Shown here: in pieces, positions 21,211-30,488 of the stretch
How positions within the stretch are numbered: the stretch's first letter is position 1
Layout of the letters: the number at the start of each line of letters is the position of its first letter
Source of the DNA: Porticoccaceae bacterium
Lineage (GTDB): Bacteria; Pseudomonadota; Gammaproteobacteria; Pseudomonadales; Porticoccaceae
NCBI GenBank assembly: GCA_018663035.1
Contig: JABJEX010000014.1
Span: 62,001 to 126,000, forward strand
Reading direction: 5' to 3'
Length of the DNA stretch: 64,000 nucleotides
The notes under the pieces: generated by a model
The model's input: only the letters and a program-made list of their open reading frames with translations
What the model was told of the DNA's origin: nothing
Database searches by the model: none
Made by a program: the position numbers and the translations under genes

Positions 21211-21603
21211 TTAGCCTTCCTCGCTCTCAGTGGCATCGGACGCCGCGTCCTGAGAAACTGCTAAATCAATCAGCGCAGAGAGATGCTGCCCGCGACGCCC
21301 GCTCTCATCATAAAAGAAATTTAGCTTAGGGGTTATGCGTAGTTTGATACTGGACGCCAGCAGCTTACGCAGATAACCTGAGGCGCCGTTGAGCGCAGCC
21401 AACCCAGCATCTATCTGGTCCTGACTGCGCTCTCCAACAAAGCTGACATGAACTTTGGCATAGGCCAAATCGCGACTGATTTCTACATCTGTCACGCTGA
21501 TCATGCCGACCCGAGGGTCGCGCACATTATCTCTTATCAGTACTGCCAACTCCTGTTGCACAGCATCTGACACCCGTTCGGCTCTGGTAAATTCTCTTGG
21601 CAT
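21211..21603 (-). CDS. rbfA: 30S ribosome-binding factor RbfA
   Basis: 130 residues. Cold-shock and ribosome maturation factor that binds the immature 30S subunit near 16S rRNA helix 1. Single KH-like domain; the N-terminus REFTRAERVSDAVQQELA and the RITPKLNFFYDESG motif are characteristic. It starts 17 bases after infB and is followed by truB with a 2-base gap. The C-terminal 15 residues are Ser/Asp/Glu-rich and probably disordered. Confidence 0.96.
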   Translation of the reverse strand: MPREFTRAERVSDAVQQELAVLIRDNVRDPRVGMISVTDVEISRDLAYAKVHVSFVGERSQDQIDAGLAALNGASGYLRKLLASSIKLRITPKLNFFYDESGRRGQHLSALIDLAVSQDAASDATESEEG

Positions 21604-21620
21604 TTAACTAATGTGCTCTG

Positions 21621-24287
21621 TTACAGCGAGCGCTGTACCTGGGTGACATCGTAAACTTCAATCAGGTCGCCGGCTTTAACATCGTTATAGTCCTTAACCC
21701 CGATACCACATTCCATGCCATTGCGAACCTCGGAGGCTTCATCTTTGAAGCGGCGCAGTGACTCAAGCTCGCCCTGATAGATCACAACGTCATCCCGCAG
21801 TACACGGATTGGCTTGCTGCGGTAGACCGTACCCTCAACCACCATACAGCCGGCAATAGCGCCAAACTTGGGTGAGCGGAATACATCTCTAACTTCGGCA
21901 ATACCAACAATTTCCTCTTTGGTCTCAGGGGCCAACATACCAGACAGCGCCTGTTTAACTTCATCGAGAAGGTTGTAGATCACGCTGTAATAGCGAACTT
22001 CAATTTCTTCTTTCTCTGCCAATGCACGGGCAGCTCCACCGGCACGCACATTAAAGCCAAGTACAATCGCGCCAGTAGTCAGTGCTAAGTTAATATCGGA
22101 TTCGGTAATACCGCCCACGCCAGATGCAACTATGTCTACAGCAACTTCATCGGTAGCAAAATCGTGAAGCGCGCTATTAATCGCTTCAAGTGAGCCGCGC
22201 ACATCAGTCTTCACAATAAGGTTAAGCTTATTGACCTGCTCGCTGCCCATATCTGTAAACATGTTCTCTAATTTCGCGGCCTGCTGACGAGACATGCGCT
22301 CTTGGCGGGCCTTGGTGATGCGCAAATCAGCAATTTCTTTGGCCTTGCGCTCGTCGGCAACCACAAAGAATTCATCGCCAGCATTTGGCGCCTCGTCCAA
22401 ACCCAATATTTCTACCGGTATCGACGGCCCAGCTTCCAATGCAGGTCGCTTGGCTTCGTCAGTCATCGCGCGAATTTTACCCACAGTCTCACCAGCTAGC
22501 ATAAAGTCACCTTTACGCAACGTACCCTGCTGCACCAATGCAGTGGCAACCACACCACGGCCTTTATCAACACGGGACTCAACAATTACACCGCGCGCCG
22601 GCACATTGACGGGGGCTGTTAGCTCCAGAAGTTCTGACTGTAACAACACAGCTTCTAGTAGCTCATCGATCCCCTCACCAGTGTGAGCAGACACCTTAAT
22701 AAACTGTGTATCACCGCCCCACTCTTCGGGAATTACATCCTTGGCGCCCAGTTCACTGGTAACGCGCTCGGGATCGGCACCCTCTTTGTCCATCTTGTTG
22801 ATGGCAATAACAATAGGAACGCCAGCGGCGCGGGCATGCTGGATAGCTTCTTCTGTCTGCGGCATGACTCCGTCGTCTGCCGCAACTACCAGAATAACAA
22901 CATCTGTACTCTGAGCACCTCGAGCACGCATAGCAGTGAACGCAGCATGTCCAGGTGTGTCCAGGAAGGTAATCATGCCCTTGGGCGTATCCACATGGTA
23001 AGCACCAATATGCTGAGTAATACCACCGGCTTCACCAGAGGCAACTCGCGACTTGCGGATATAATCCAGCAATGAGGTCTTACCATGGTCAACATGGCCC
23101 ATAACAGTCACTATCGGGGCGCGTGGGGACTCGTCCCCCTCGGCCTGAATAGCCTCAAACTGCTTGGTTAGTTCGTCTTCGACGGATTCATCCTGAGCTG
23201 CAATCGGGGTATGACCTAGTTCTTCAACGACCAAAAAGGCAGTTTCCTGATCTATAACCTGATTGATGTTCGCCATTACGCCCAACTTCATCAACTCTTT
23301 AATGACCACAGCAGACTTGATTGCCATACTCTGAGCTAAATCAGCAACACTGAGCTCTTCTGGAATAGCAACTTCTAATACTTTCTTCTCAACAGGCTTT
23401 TTGAAGGTGTGTTTATTATCTACCTTCAACACCACACTAGAGCGCAAACGACCAGAAGAACCTCGTTCATCTAAGCTATCGTCCAGCTGCAAGCGACCTT
23501 TTTTCTTGCCGCCTTTAGCCAAGCTCTTCTTAGAGATCTTTTTGCCGGGCTTATCGTCATCATCATTGGGTTTGCCATGACGACGACCCTTATCATGGAC
23601 GGGCTCACTAATTGGGGCAGCCACTTTAGTAGGCTTCGCTGCTTTTTTAGCTTCACCGCTTTCTAAAGCAGATGCAGCTTCTGCAGCCTTGCGAGCTTCC
23701 TCTTCTAGCTTAGCCGCAGCTGCAGCTTCCGCTGCTTGCTTAGCTTCAGCTTCCGCTTTGCGACGATTCTGGATAGCGTTTTGTCGCTTCTCTTCGATAT
23801 CGTCAATACCAGAGCTTCTTACCACAGGGCGCTGCACAACGGTCTCACTGTCGGCGGTATCTTCAGCAGCCTTTTCGTCAGCAGCCTGTGCTTCGGCTTG
23901 CGCTGCCTCAGCGGCGGCTTCGGCCTGAGCCGCAGCCTCTCGCTCTAGGCGAGCTTTTTCTTCTGCCTCAGCAGCAGCCTGAGTTTCTAACTCTTCATCG
24001 CTGCGTTTTACGTAGGTACGTTTCTTACGCACCTCGATATTTACGGTTTTTCGATTACCAGATTTTAAAGTGCTGACAGTCTTGCGACGCAAGGTTATTT
24101 TCTTTGGCTCACCACTGCTCGCCCCATGCAGGCTCTTTAAATAAGCCAACAGGGTTTGTTTTTCGTCGTCAGACACTGTTGCCTCTGCAGAGGTGTGAGT
24201 CAGCCCCGCCTCTTTCATTTGCATGAGCAAACGATCGACGGACGCGCCTACGGTTTTTGCTAATTCACTTACTGTAACTTCAGCCAT
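21621..24287 (-). CDS. infB: translation initiation factor IF-2
   Basis: 888 residues. GTPase that places initiator tRNA on the 30S subunit. IF2_N domain at about 1-50, a long Ala/Glu/Lys-rich region (about 100-280), a second N domain (about 305-355), then the G domain with G1 GHVDHGKT at 397-404, G3 DTPGHAAF and G4 NKMDKEG, followed by domains II, III and IV to the C-terminus. It starts 28 bases after nusA. Overall length is normal for a gammaproteobacterial IF-2. Confidence 0.98.
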   Translation of the reverse strand: MAEVTVSELAKTVGASVDRLLMQMKEAGLTHTSAEATVSDDEKQTLLAYLKSLHGASSGEPKKITLRRKTVSTLKSGNRKTVNIEVRKKRTYVKRSDEELETQAAAEAEEKARLEREAAAQAEAAAEAAQAEAQAADEKAAEDTADSETVVQRPVVRSSGIDDIEEKRQNAIQNRRKAEAEAKQAAEAAAAAKLEEEARKAAEAASALESGEAKKAAKPTKVAAPISEPVHDKGRRHGKPNDDDDKPGKKISKKSLAKGGKKKGRLQLDDSLDERGSSGRLRSSVVLKVDNKHTFKKPVEKKVLEVAIPEELSVADLAQSMAIKSAVVIKELMKLGVMANINQVIDQETAFLVVEELGHTPIAAQDESVEDELTKQFEAIQAEGDESPRAPIVTVMGHVDHGKTSLLDYIRKSRVASGEAGGITQHIGAYHVDTPKGMITFLDTPGHAAFTAMRARGAQSTDVVILVVAADDGVMPQTEEAIQHARAAGVPIVIAINKMDKEGADPERVTSELGAKDVIPEEWGGDTQFIKVSAHTGEGIDELLEAVLLQSELLELTAPVNVPARGVIVESRVDKGRGVVATALVQQGTLRKGDFMLAGETVGKIRAMTDEAKRPALEAGPSIPVEILGLDEAPNAGDEFFVVADERKAKEIADLRITKARQERMSRQQAAKLENMFTDMGSEQVNKLNLIVKTDVRGSLEAINSALHDFATDEVAVDIVASGVGGITESDINLALTTGAIVLGFNVRAGGAARALAEKEEIEVRYYSVIYNLLDEVKQALSGMLAPETKEEIVGIAEVRDVFRSPKFGAIAGCMVVEGTVYRSKPIRVLRDDVVIYQGELESLRRFKDEASEVRNGMECGIGVKDYNDVKAGDLIEVYDVTQVQRSL

Positions 24288-24315
24288 CTGTTTTCCTCTA
24301 TTACCGCTCGATTAT

Positions 24316-25812
24316 TTACTCGCCCTGCTCTTCAGCAAACCAGGGTGCACGAGCAGTCATAATTAATGCTGCTGCTTTTTCTTCATCCATATCATCGATG
24401 TCCATCAGGTCATCGACTGCCTGCTCAGCAAGGTCTTCCATGGTGATAATACCTTTTGCCGTTAGCTGATAAGCCAATGATGGATCCATACCATCCATTG
24501 TTAGCAAATCTTCAGCAGGCTCTGTCTTGGTTAGCTGCTCTTCAGTAGCCAGAGCCATAGTCAAGAGTGCATCTTTAGCTCGCGCGCGAAGCTCTTCAGC
24601 AATATCTTCATCGAAGCCATCAATCGCACTCATTTCCTCCAGAGGGACATAGGCAACTTCTTCAATACTGGTAAAGCCTTCTTCTACAAGAACTACAGCG
24701 ACATCTTCATCTACATCGAGGGCAGTCATCAGGCTCTCTACGAAGTTAGATGATTCAGCTTGTTGTTTTTCCTGAGCGTCTTCAATGGTCATCACGTTGA
24801 TATTCCAACCTGTCAACTCAGAGGCAAGGCGCACGTTCTGACCACCTTTACCAATCGCCTGGGCGAGATTCTCTTCGTTAACTGCAACGTCCATGGTGTT
24901 AGTGTCTTCATCAACCACGATGGACTCCACCTCAGCGGGTGCCATTGCATTGATAACTAGCTGTGCGGGATTGTCATCCCAAAGCACTATGTCGACTCGC
25001 TCGTCATCAAGATCGTTGGACACTGCCTGAACTCGAGCTCCACGCATGCCTACACAGGCGCCAACTGGGTCTATACGAGCATCTTTACTCTTAACTGCAA
25101 TCTTAGCGCGCTGGCCCGGATCACGAGCCGCACCTTTGATTTCAATAATACCCTCGGCGATTTCCGGTACTTCGATCTGGAATAGCTGGATGAGCATTTC
25201 TGGTGCCGCACGGGAAACCAGTAACTGAGGTCCTCGAGTCTCCTCGCGAATTGCAGTGAGAATTACGCGGGTGCGATCGTTAATACGGAAAATTTCACGT
25301 CCGACTAGCTCTTCTCTCGGTAGCAGGCCTTCTGCGTTATCGCCAAAATCAACCACGATATGATCACGGGTCACTTTTTTGACTGTACCCCCGAGCAACT
25401 CACCAACGCGGTGACGGAAACGATTGATGATCAACTCGCGCTCTGCGTCTTTTACACGCTGCACAATGACCTGCTTGGCAGTTTGCGCTGCAATGCGGCC
25501 GAAGGCGATGTTTTCTACGGTCTCTTCAAAGGTGTCACCCACTTTTAATGTCGGGTCCTTTTCGGCGGCCTCTTCAGTGGTGAACTGAGTACCCAGCTCC
25601 GCTAATACGTCGTCGGCAACCACATCCCAAAATCGATATGACTTGTAATCGCCTGTAGCACGATCAATCACTACGCGAATATTAGCACCCTCTTCGTAGC
25701 GCTTTTTAGTGGCCATCGCCAGTGCTTGCTCAATTGCCTCGAAAATAATACCTCTATCCACACCTTTTTCGTTGGATACGGCTTCAGCAACCATTAATAT
25801 TTCTTTACTCAT
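24316..25812 (-). CDS. nusA: transcription termination/antitermination protein NusA
   Basis: 498 residues. RNA polymerase-binding pausing, termination and antitermination factor. N-terminal polymerase-binding domain (1-130), S1 (about 135-200, VDFGDNAEGLLPREEL), KH1 and KH2 (about 205-345, with IGKGGQNVRLASELTGW), and two acidic helix-hairpin repeats in the C-terminus (about 360-495), the arrangement in E. coli. It starts 19 bases after rimP. Tandem terminators upstream of rimP could provide NusA-dependent autoregulation. Confidence 0.98.
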   Translation of the reverse strand: MSKEILMVAEAVSNEKGVDRGIIFEAIEQALAMATKKRYEEGANIRVVIDRATGDYKSYRFWDVVADDVLAELGTQFTTEEAAEKDPTLKVGDTFEETVENIAFGRIAAQTAKQVIVQRVKDAERELIINRFRHRVGELLGGTVKKVTRDHIVVDFGDNAEGLLPREELVGREIFRINDRTRVILTAIREETRGPQLLVSRAAPEMLIQLFQIEVPEIAEGIIEIKGAARDPGQRAKIAVKSKDARIDPVGACVGMRGARVQAVSNDLDDERVDIVLWDDNPAQLVINAMAPAEVESIVVDEDTNTMDVAVNEENLAQAIGKGGQNVRLASELTGWNINVMTIEDAQEKQQAESSNFVESLMTALDVDEDVAVVLVEEGFTSIEEVAYVPLEEMSAIDGFDEDIAEELRARAKDALLTMALATEEQLTKTEPAEDLLTMDGMDPSLAYQLTAKGIITMEDLAEQAVDDLMDIDDMDEEKAAALIMTARAPWFAEEQGE

Positions 25813-25831
25813 CTTTCAAACTCCACATGCC

Positions 25832-26290
25832 TCAGAATCGAGGGACCACGTTAGCCTTCTCTATACCTTCTACTGGAAACAGAAATTCATGATCTGTAAC
25901 CACCACCACAATTTCGTCGCCATCTACTGCAGATAGTCGACCTTTGAAGTTACGCCGGCCCTCATAGGGGAACCTCAGGCGCAACGAAATATCCTCTCCA
26001 ATGTACTGCTCGTATTGACTGAGCTCATACAGCGGTCTATCCATACCTGGCGAAGAAACTTCTAAAATGTATTCGCCATTAATAGCATCTTCTACATCCA
26101 ATACTGCGCTGGCTTGTCGGCTGACTTTTTCACAGTCTTCAATACCAACGCCATCATCTGCATTATCAATGTAAATGCGTAGCAGTTTTGTTTTGCCACC
26201 AGCTTGTAGTTCCAGCCCCCAGAGCTGGCAACCCAACGCTTCGACCACGGGCTGCAATAACTGCCTTAACTTTATATCGGCCACAGCCAT
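25832..26290 (-). CDS. rimP: ribosome maturation factor RimP
   Basis: 152 residues. Needed for 30S maturation. Two-domain fold: N-terminal alpha/beta domain with GCQLWGLELQAGGKTKLLRIYID and the SPGMDRPL motif, then a C-terminal Sm-like domain (about 90-152). The ATG at 26290 has AGGAG (26301-26297) seven bases upstream. First protein gene of the nusA-infB operon, about 275 bases downstream of the initiator tRNA, as for E. coli metY-rimP. Confidence 0.96.
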   Translation of the reverse strand: MAVADIKLRQLLQPVVEALGCQLWGLELQAGGKTKLLRIYIDNADDGVGIEDCEKVSRQASAVLDVEDAINGEYILEVSSPGMDRPLYELSQYEQYIGEDISLRLRFPYEGRRNFKGRLSAVDGDEIVVVVTDHEFLFPVEGIEKANVVPRF

Positions 26291-26307
26291 GACTATCTCC
26301 TGACAAA

Positions 26308-26336
26308 CAAAAAATGGGCCACAGGCCCATTTTTTT
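26308..26336 (-). terminator. terminator immediately upstream of the rimP ribosome-binding site
   Basis: AAAAAATGGGCC and GGCCCATTTTTT (26335-26324 and 26320-26309 on the minus strand) form a 12-pair stem with a 3-base loop and T runs on both strands. The T-tract ends just 7 bases before the rimP AGGAG. A terminator this close to a start site suggests an attenuator controlling entry into rimP-nusA-infB, possibly sensed by NusA. Confidence 0.8.
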
Positions 26337-26340
26337 AACT

Positions 26341-26369
26341 TCTAAAGAAAAGCCCCAAAATGGGGCTCC
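26341..26369 (-). terminator. second terminator between tRNA-fMet and rimP
   Basis: Minus strand AGCCCC (26367-26362), loop ATTTT, GGGGCT (26356-26351), then TTTCTTT. It lies just upstream of the rimP-proximal hairpin, giving two tandem terminators for transcripts coming from the tRNA-fMet promoter or from a nearer promoter. Confidence 0.75.
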
Positions 26370-26397
26370 TCGATTTGCGCCGGACCCGACGCGAATT

Positions 26398-26426
26398 TTT
26401 ATAGCGAGGACACCTGACTCAATCAG
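26398..26426 (-). promoter_or_regulatory. possible promoter for rimP-nusA-infB
   Basis: Minus strand -35 CTGATT (26426-26421), 17 bases, -10 TATAAA (26403-26398). The -10 is good (five of six), the -35 weak (three of six). It would start transcripts about 100 bases before rimP, so they would traverse both terminators. Confidence 0.35.
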
Positions 26427-26565
26427 CCTGACACAGCCTGTGCCTGAACTGATGAGTGGCGAGATCCTTTCTTCGCTCTGCCAGTGCAAGCATAGACAAC
26501 TTTAGTCTATTACACTAGCCACTACATCCAATGGTGTCGAACCCAATCTAAACCTCAGTTTAAAT

Positions 26566-26642
<77 letters not shown>

Positions 26643-26691
26643 CCGACACAGTGATTTAAACAACAATCACCCTCTCTCAGAGAGGACGCGC

Positions 26692-26720
26692 ATTATAGGT
26701 AGCGGGCACAGTGAGGTCAA
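26692..26720 (-). promoter_or_regulatory. strong sigma-70 promoter for tRNA-fMet
   Basis: Minus strand -35 TTGACC (26720-26715), 17 bases, -10 TATAAT (26697-26692), followed by the GC-rich discriminator GCGCG typical of stringently controlled stable-RNA promoters. Start predicted near 26685, about 43 bases before the mature 5' end. Confidence 0.9.
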
Positions 26721-26747
26721 CAAGAGTCTCGGAAACTTACTATTTAT

Positions 26748-27539
26748 TTAAGCTCGGCTAGCAACAATAAGATCGTAGGCGGTTTGAACTGACTGGGTGC
26801 GTTCAGTCGCGAGTTTTACCATATCTTCAGGCATACCTTGACCGATTAATTTATCTGGATGATTTTGACTGATTAATTTTCGATAGGCTTTTTTAATCTC
26901 CGCATCAGAGTCAGATACCTTGACTCCCAGGGCAAGATACGCCGAGTCCAACTCGCTTGCTGTCACTGGCTTTTGGGTTCTATTACCAGAACCTCGAAAC
27001 TGCGACTGACCTTTGACCATCTCGATAAACTGCGCAAATAGGGCCGCAGAAAACCCTAGGTGCTCGGCAACAAGCTGCAGAACCTGCTGCTCGGCGGGGT
27101 GCATTTCACCATCCGCCATAGCCAGAGAGATCAAATGATTAAGCAGTTGGCGCTTGAGATTAGTCTGTCCGCCGCAGGTTTGCATAAATTTGGTCATAGC
27201 AGCTTTCACCGAAAACTCCGGCGCGGCACCTAACTTGAATATCTCTATTGCTTGGCGACGTCGGTCAGTATCCAGCCCCATATTGGCCATAAGCGACTCG
27301 GCCTGAGAAATCTCTACCTGGGAGATGCGGCCATCTGATTTTGCAAGATGCCCCATCATGCTAAAGACAGCTTCAAAGAAACTATTGCTTATTAGCTGTT
27401 GCTGCTCAGTGGACATGGGTGACAACACTCCGCCCAGGCCACGATCGAATTGGTGGCCAACAAATAGACCTAAAAGCCCGGTAAATGGACCGCCGGCAAC
27501 AAGGCCAATTAAACCGCCAATAATTTTCCCTGTAATCAA
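26748..27539 (-). CDS. djlA: co-chaperone DjlA, membrane-anchored J-domain protein
   Basis: 263 residues. N-terminal membrane segment (about 4-28, glycine-rich, IIGGLIGLVAGGPFTGLLGLF), a TerB-like helical domain (about 55-175), a linker, and a C-terminal J domain (about 195-263) with HPD in NHPDKLIGQGMPEDMV. DjlA anchors in the inner membrane and stimulates cytosolic DnaK, linked to envelope stress signalling. Its TTG start overlaps the stop of the acyl-CoA ligase gene by four bases (TTGA), so it is translationally coupled to that operon. In many relatives djlA is found elsewhere. Confidence 0.9.
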   Translation of the reverse strand: MITGKIIGGLIGLVAGGPFTGLLGLFVGHQFDRGLGGVLSPMSTEQQQLISNSFFEAVFSMMGHLAKSDGRISQVEISQAESLMANMGLDTDRRRQAIEIFKLGAAPEFSVKAAMTKFMQTCGGQTNLKRQLLNHLISLAMADGEMHPAEQQVLQLVAEHLGFSAALFAQFIEMVKGQSQFRGSGNRTQKPVTASELDSAYLALGVKVSDSDAEIKKAYRKLISQNHPDKLIGQGMPEDMVKLATERTQSVQTAYDLIVASRA

Positions 27540-29176
27540 ATCCCTTTTTCCTCTGCTGTTTGCGCCGCTTTTTGGCGCAGCACGAACTTTTGCACCTTGC
27601 CTGTGGACGTTTTAGCGATCTCTTCAAAAATAAAATGTTGAGGAACCTTATATCGCGCCAAATGCTGCTGACACCACTGAATTAGGTCGTCTGAGGAAAC
27701 CTCTGCGTCTTCACTCAACTCGACAAAGGCGCAGGGGGTCTCACCCCATTTTTTGTGAGGCATAGCCACTACTGCAACGGCAGCTACCTGCGGGTGTTTA
27801 TGGAGAACCTCTTCAATTTCAATTGACGAAATATTCTCCCCACCAGAAATAATAATATCCTTGGACCGGTCTTTTAGTTGAATGTAGCCGTCAGGGTAAA
27901 TCACCCCCAAATCACCAGAATGAAACCAGCCACCTTTTAGAGCAGCCTCTGTTGCCTGTTTGTTTTTTAGGTAACCCTTCATCACCACATTACCGCGGAA
28001 CATCACCTCGCCCATGGTCTTACCATCCCGGGGCACTGGCAGCATTGTCTCTGGATCAAGTACATCCAGCTCCTCGAGAGCATGGTAACGAACTCCTTGA
28101 CGGGCTTTTAGTGAGGCCTGTTGATCAGCCGGAAGTTCATCCCAACTGCTGTGCCAGTCATTGACTACCGCAGGGCCATATACCTCTGTTAGCCCATAGA
28201 GATGGGTCACATTAAATCCAGCCTCTCGCATCGCCGTCAATACGGATTCTGGTGGGGGTGCCGCGGCTGTAAAAAATTCTACAGCCTTGGTCAGCTCTCG
28301 CTTGTGCTCATGCGCAGCCAGAATAGTTGACATAACCACTGGGGCGCCACAGAGGTGAGTAACCTGATGCTCTGTCAATGCTGACCAAATTGCGTCGGCG
28401 CGAACCTCACGCAGACAGATATGGGTGCCGGTCACTACAGACAGCGTCCAAGGAAAACACCAGCCATTGCAATGAAACATTGGTAGAGTCCATAGATAGA
28501 CTGCATGCTTTGGTAATGATGCCGTAATCGCATTGCCCTGCGCCAGCAGACAGGCACCGCGATGGTGATAAACAACTCCTTTGGGATCACCAGTGGTACC
28601 AGATGTGTAGTTAACCGTAATCGCGTCCCACTCAGTCTCAGGCATCAGCCAACGGTAATTAGCATCTCCAGAATTGAGCAGTGACTCATAGTCATGGTCG
28701 CCCAACCTCTCTCCAATCTGCGGACAAACCGGATCTACGTAGTCAATTACTAAGGGGGAGACCTTCGCCAGTGCAAGTGCCGAGACCATAGTGTCGGAAA
28801 AGCCGCTATCTGTAATCAATACCTGGGCTTCTGCATGATCTAGCTGGAAGGCAATTACCTGAGCATCCAATCTGGTGTTCATAGAGTGCAGCACTGCGCC
28901 ACACATGGGTACAGCATAATGCGCTTCAAGCATGGCTGGTGTATTGGCCAACATCACCGATACCGTATCGCCACGACCTATGCCACGGGACGCCAATACC
29001 GAGGCAAACTGTCGGCAGCGACGATAAAAGTCAGCATAGGTAACCTGCACATCACCATAGATAATTGCAATATGGTTTGGGAAAACCTGAGCGGCTCGCT
29101 CGAGGAATGTCAACGGCGTTAGTGGCTGGTAGTTGGCCTCATTTTGATCTAGATCGCGGTTATAGATGTGCGCCAT
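27536..29176 (-). CDS. acyl-CoA synthetase, AMP-binding; DmdB candidate
   Basis: 546 residues, ANL superfamily. P-loop YTSGTTGDPKGVVYHHRG near 181-198, the adenine/ribose motifs (YGLTEVYGP; HSGDLGVIYPDGY), and the C-terminal catalytic Lys527 in KTSTGKVQK are intact. This fatty-acyl/methylmercaptopropionate ligase subfamily includes DmdB, which makes MMPA-CoA from the product of DMSP demethylation. The operon with a dmdA-like gene makes that role plausible, but medium-chain acyl-CoA ligases of the same family cannot be excluded. It starts 4 bases after the crotonase gene. Confidence 0.85.
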   Translation of the reverse strand: MAHIYNRDLDQNEANYQPLTPLTFLERAAQVFPNHIAIIYGDVQVTYADFYRRCRQFASVLASRGIGRGDTVSVMLANTPAMLEAHYAVPMCGAVLHSMNTRLDAQVIAFQLDHAEAQVLITDSGFSDTMVSALALAKVSPLVIDYVDPVCPQIGERLGDHDYESLLNSGDANYRWLMPETEWDAITVNYTSGTTGDPKGVVYHHRGACLLAQGNAITASLPKHAVYLWTLPMFHCNGWCFPWTLSVVTGTHICLREVRADAIWSALTEHQVTHLCGAPVVMSTILAAHEHKRELTKAVEFFTAAAPPPESVLTAMREAGFNVTHLYGLTEVYGPAVVNDWHSSWDELPADQQASLKARQGVRYHALEELDVLDPETMLPVPRDGKTMGEVMFRGNVVMKGYLKNKQATEAALKGGWFHSGDLGVIYPDGYIQLKDRSKDIIISGGENISSIEIEEVLHKHPQVAAVAVVAMPHKKWGETPCAFVELSEDAEVSSDDLIQWCQQHLARYKVPQHFIFEEIAKTSTGKVQKFVLRQKAAQTAEEKGI

Positions 29177-29180
29177 GGGG

Positions 29181-29984
29181 TTATTTGTCTTGCCAGTTGG
29201 GCTTGCGCTTTTCGATAAAAGCGCCTATCCCCTCTTCGGCATCCTGTTTCAACATATTGTCGACCATAACCTGTGAGGTATAGCTGTAGGCCTCCGACAG
29301 TGACATCTCTGCTTGCGTGTAGAATGCCTGCTTGCCCACAGCCATGGTCATGGCCGATTTGCTAGCGATTTTAGACGCCATGGCCAGAGTTTTTTCTTGA
29401 AGCTGCTCTGCAGGTAACGCTTGGTTTATGAGGCCGATTTCCTGAGCTTTCTGGGCACTGATCATGTCGCCGGTCAGCAGCATTTCCATCGCCTGTTTGT
29501 TGGATACATTGCGCGATAGAGCCACCATAGGTGTAGAACAGAAGAGGCCTATATTAACGCCTGGAGTAGCAAATAATGCTGAGTCAGAAGCGAGTGCTAA
29601 GTCACAGCTGGCGACTAATTGGCAGCCAGCTGCAGTAGCCACACCAGCTACTTCAGCAATCACTGGTTTTGGGTTGCGGACAATAAGTTGCATCAGGGAT
29701 GCGCAGGCATCAAACAACGCTTTGAAGTAAGCCTGACCATTGTCAGCCTGTGCGCGCGCCGCCGTAATTTCCTTGAGATCGTGACCAGCGCAGAATGCAG
29801 GACCTGAGGCAGCGAGAATTATCACTCGCACAGATTCATCTATGGCAGCAGTGGTGAAGGCTTCAGACAATGTGGCTAACATAGTTTCTGACAGGGCATT
29901 ACGGCGCTTTTGATCATTTAAGGTTAGCCTTAGAATGCCGCCACTATTTTCGCTAAGTAAGATACCTTCCATTTGATCTGCCAT
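29181..29984 (-). CDS. enoyl-CoA hydratase/isomerase family (ECHDC3-like), catalytic Glu missing
   Basis: 267 residues, crotonase fold. The oxyanion-hole regions are present (CAGHDLKE near 65-72; GVATAAGCQLVASCD near 114-128). The two positions that hold the catalytic glutamates in crotonase and in the methylthioacryloyl-CoA hydratase DmdD are Gln122 and Gly142 here. The motif FATPGVNIGLFCSTP is typical of the ECHDC3-like branch, whose reaction is poorly defined. Its place between a dmdA-like gene and an acyl-CoA ligase suggests a role with a CoA thioester, but ordinary hydration is doubtful. Confidence 0.88.
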   Translation of the reverse strand: MADQMEGILLSENSGGILRLTLNDQKRRNALSETMLATLSEAFTTAAIDESVRVIILAASGPAFCAGHDLKEITAARAQADNGQAYFKALFDACASLMQLIVRNPKPVIAEVAGVATAAGCQLVASCDLALASDSALFATPGVNIGLFCSTPMVALSRNVSNKQAMEMLLTGDMISAQKAQEIGLINQALPAEQLQEKTLAMASKIASKSAMTMAVGKQAFYTQAEMSLSEAYSYTSQVMVDNMLKQDAEEGIGAFIEKRKPNWQDK

Positions 29985-30022
29985 CGTCGCCTCGCCGGTT
30001 TAATCGATCAGTCTGGGTGCAG

Positions 30023-30481
30023 CTAGCCTACAATACCAGTCCAATAGGGTTTTTCTAATTCTATCTTTGGGCAGCGGTTCATCACAACTTTTATGCCGGC
30101 AGCCTCCGCCATGTTGGCTGCCTCCTGGTTGCGAATCTCCAACTGCATCCAAATCACCTTGGCACCAATATCGATGGCCTCCTCAGTAACGGCAAGGGCC
30201 GCCTCTGACGAGCGAAAAATATCCACCATATCCACAGGCTGCTCTAGATCGGCCAATGATGCATAACAGCGCTGCCCAAGAATTAACTCGCCGGCCTCCC
30301 TCGGATTTATCGGGATCACGGTATAGCCCTCTCTAAGCAAAGCCTCCATGCAGAGATAGCTGTCTCGGTGAGGACGGGGACTAGCGCCGACCAGTGCGAT
30401 GGTTTGCACCTCAGTCAGTATCTGCTTGAGGTAGTCATCTGAATAATTATCGTGGTTAATTGACCCACCTCTTATATTCAT
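30023..30481 (-). CDS. CoA-binding domain protein (YccU-like)
   Basis: 152 residues forming a single Rossmann-type CoA_binding domain: VGASPRPHRDSY near 30-41, then the IPINPRE and MNRCPKIE motifs. Family members bind CoA but their activity is unknown. The start ATG at 30481 lies 7 bases after the dmdA-like stop with AAAGG upstream; the open frame extends into that gene but the longer start is unlikely. Genes of this family sit next to acyl-CoA metabolism in several bacteria, as here. Confidence 0.85.
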   Translation of the reverse strand: MNIRGGSINHDNYSDDYLKQILTEVQTIALVGASPRPHRDSYLCMEALLREGYTVIPINPREAGELILGQRCYASLADLEQPVDMVDIFRSSEAALAVTEEAIDIGAKVIWMQLEIRNQEAANMAEAAGIKVVMNRCPKIELEKPYWTGIVG

Positions 30482-30488
30482 TTGCCTT

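Noticed and set aside
26340..26565. Possible small gene or sRNA between tRNA-fMet and rimP
   Set aside because: Apart from the two terminators and a weak promoter, no coding signal or conserved structure could be recognised.
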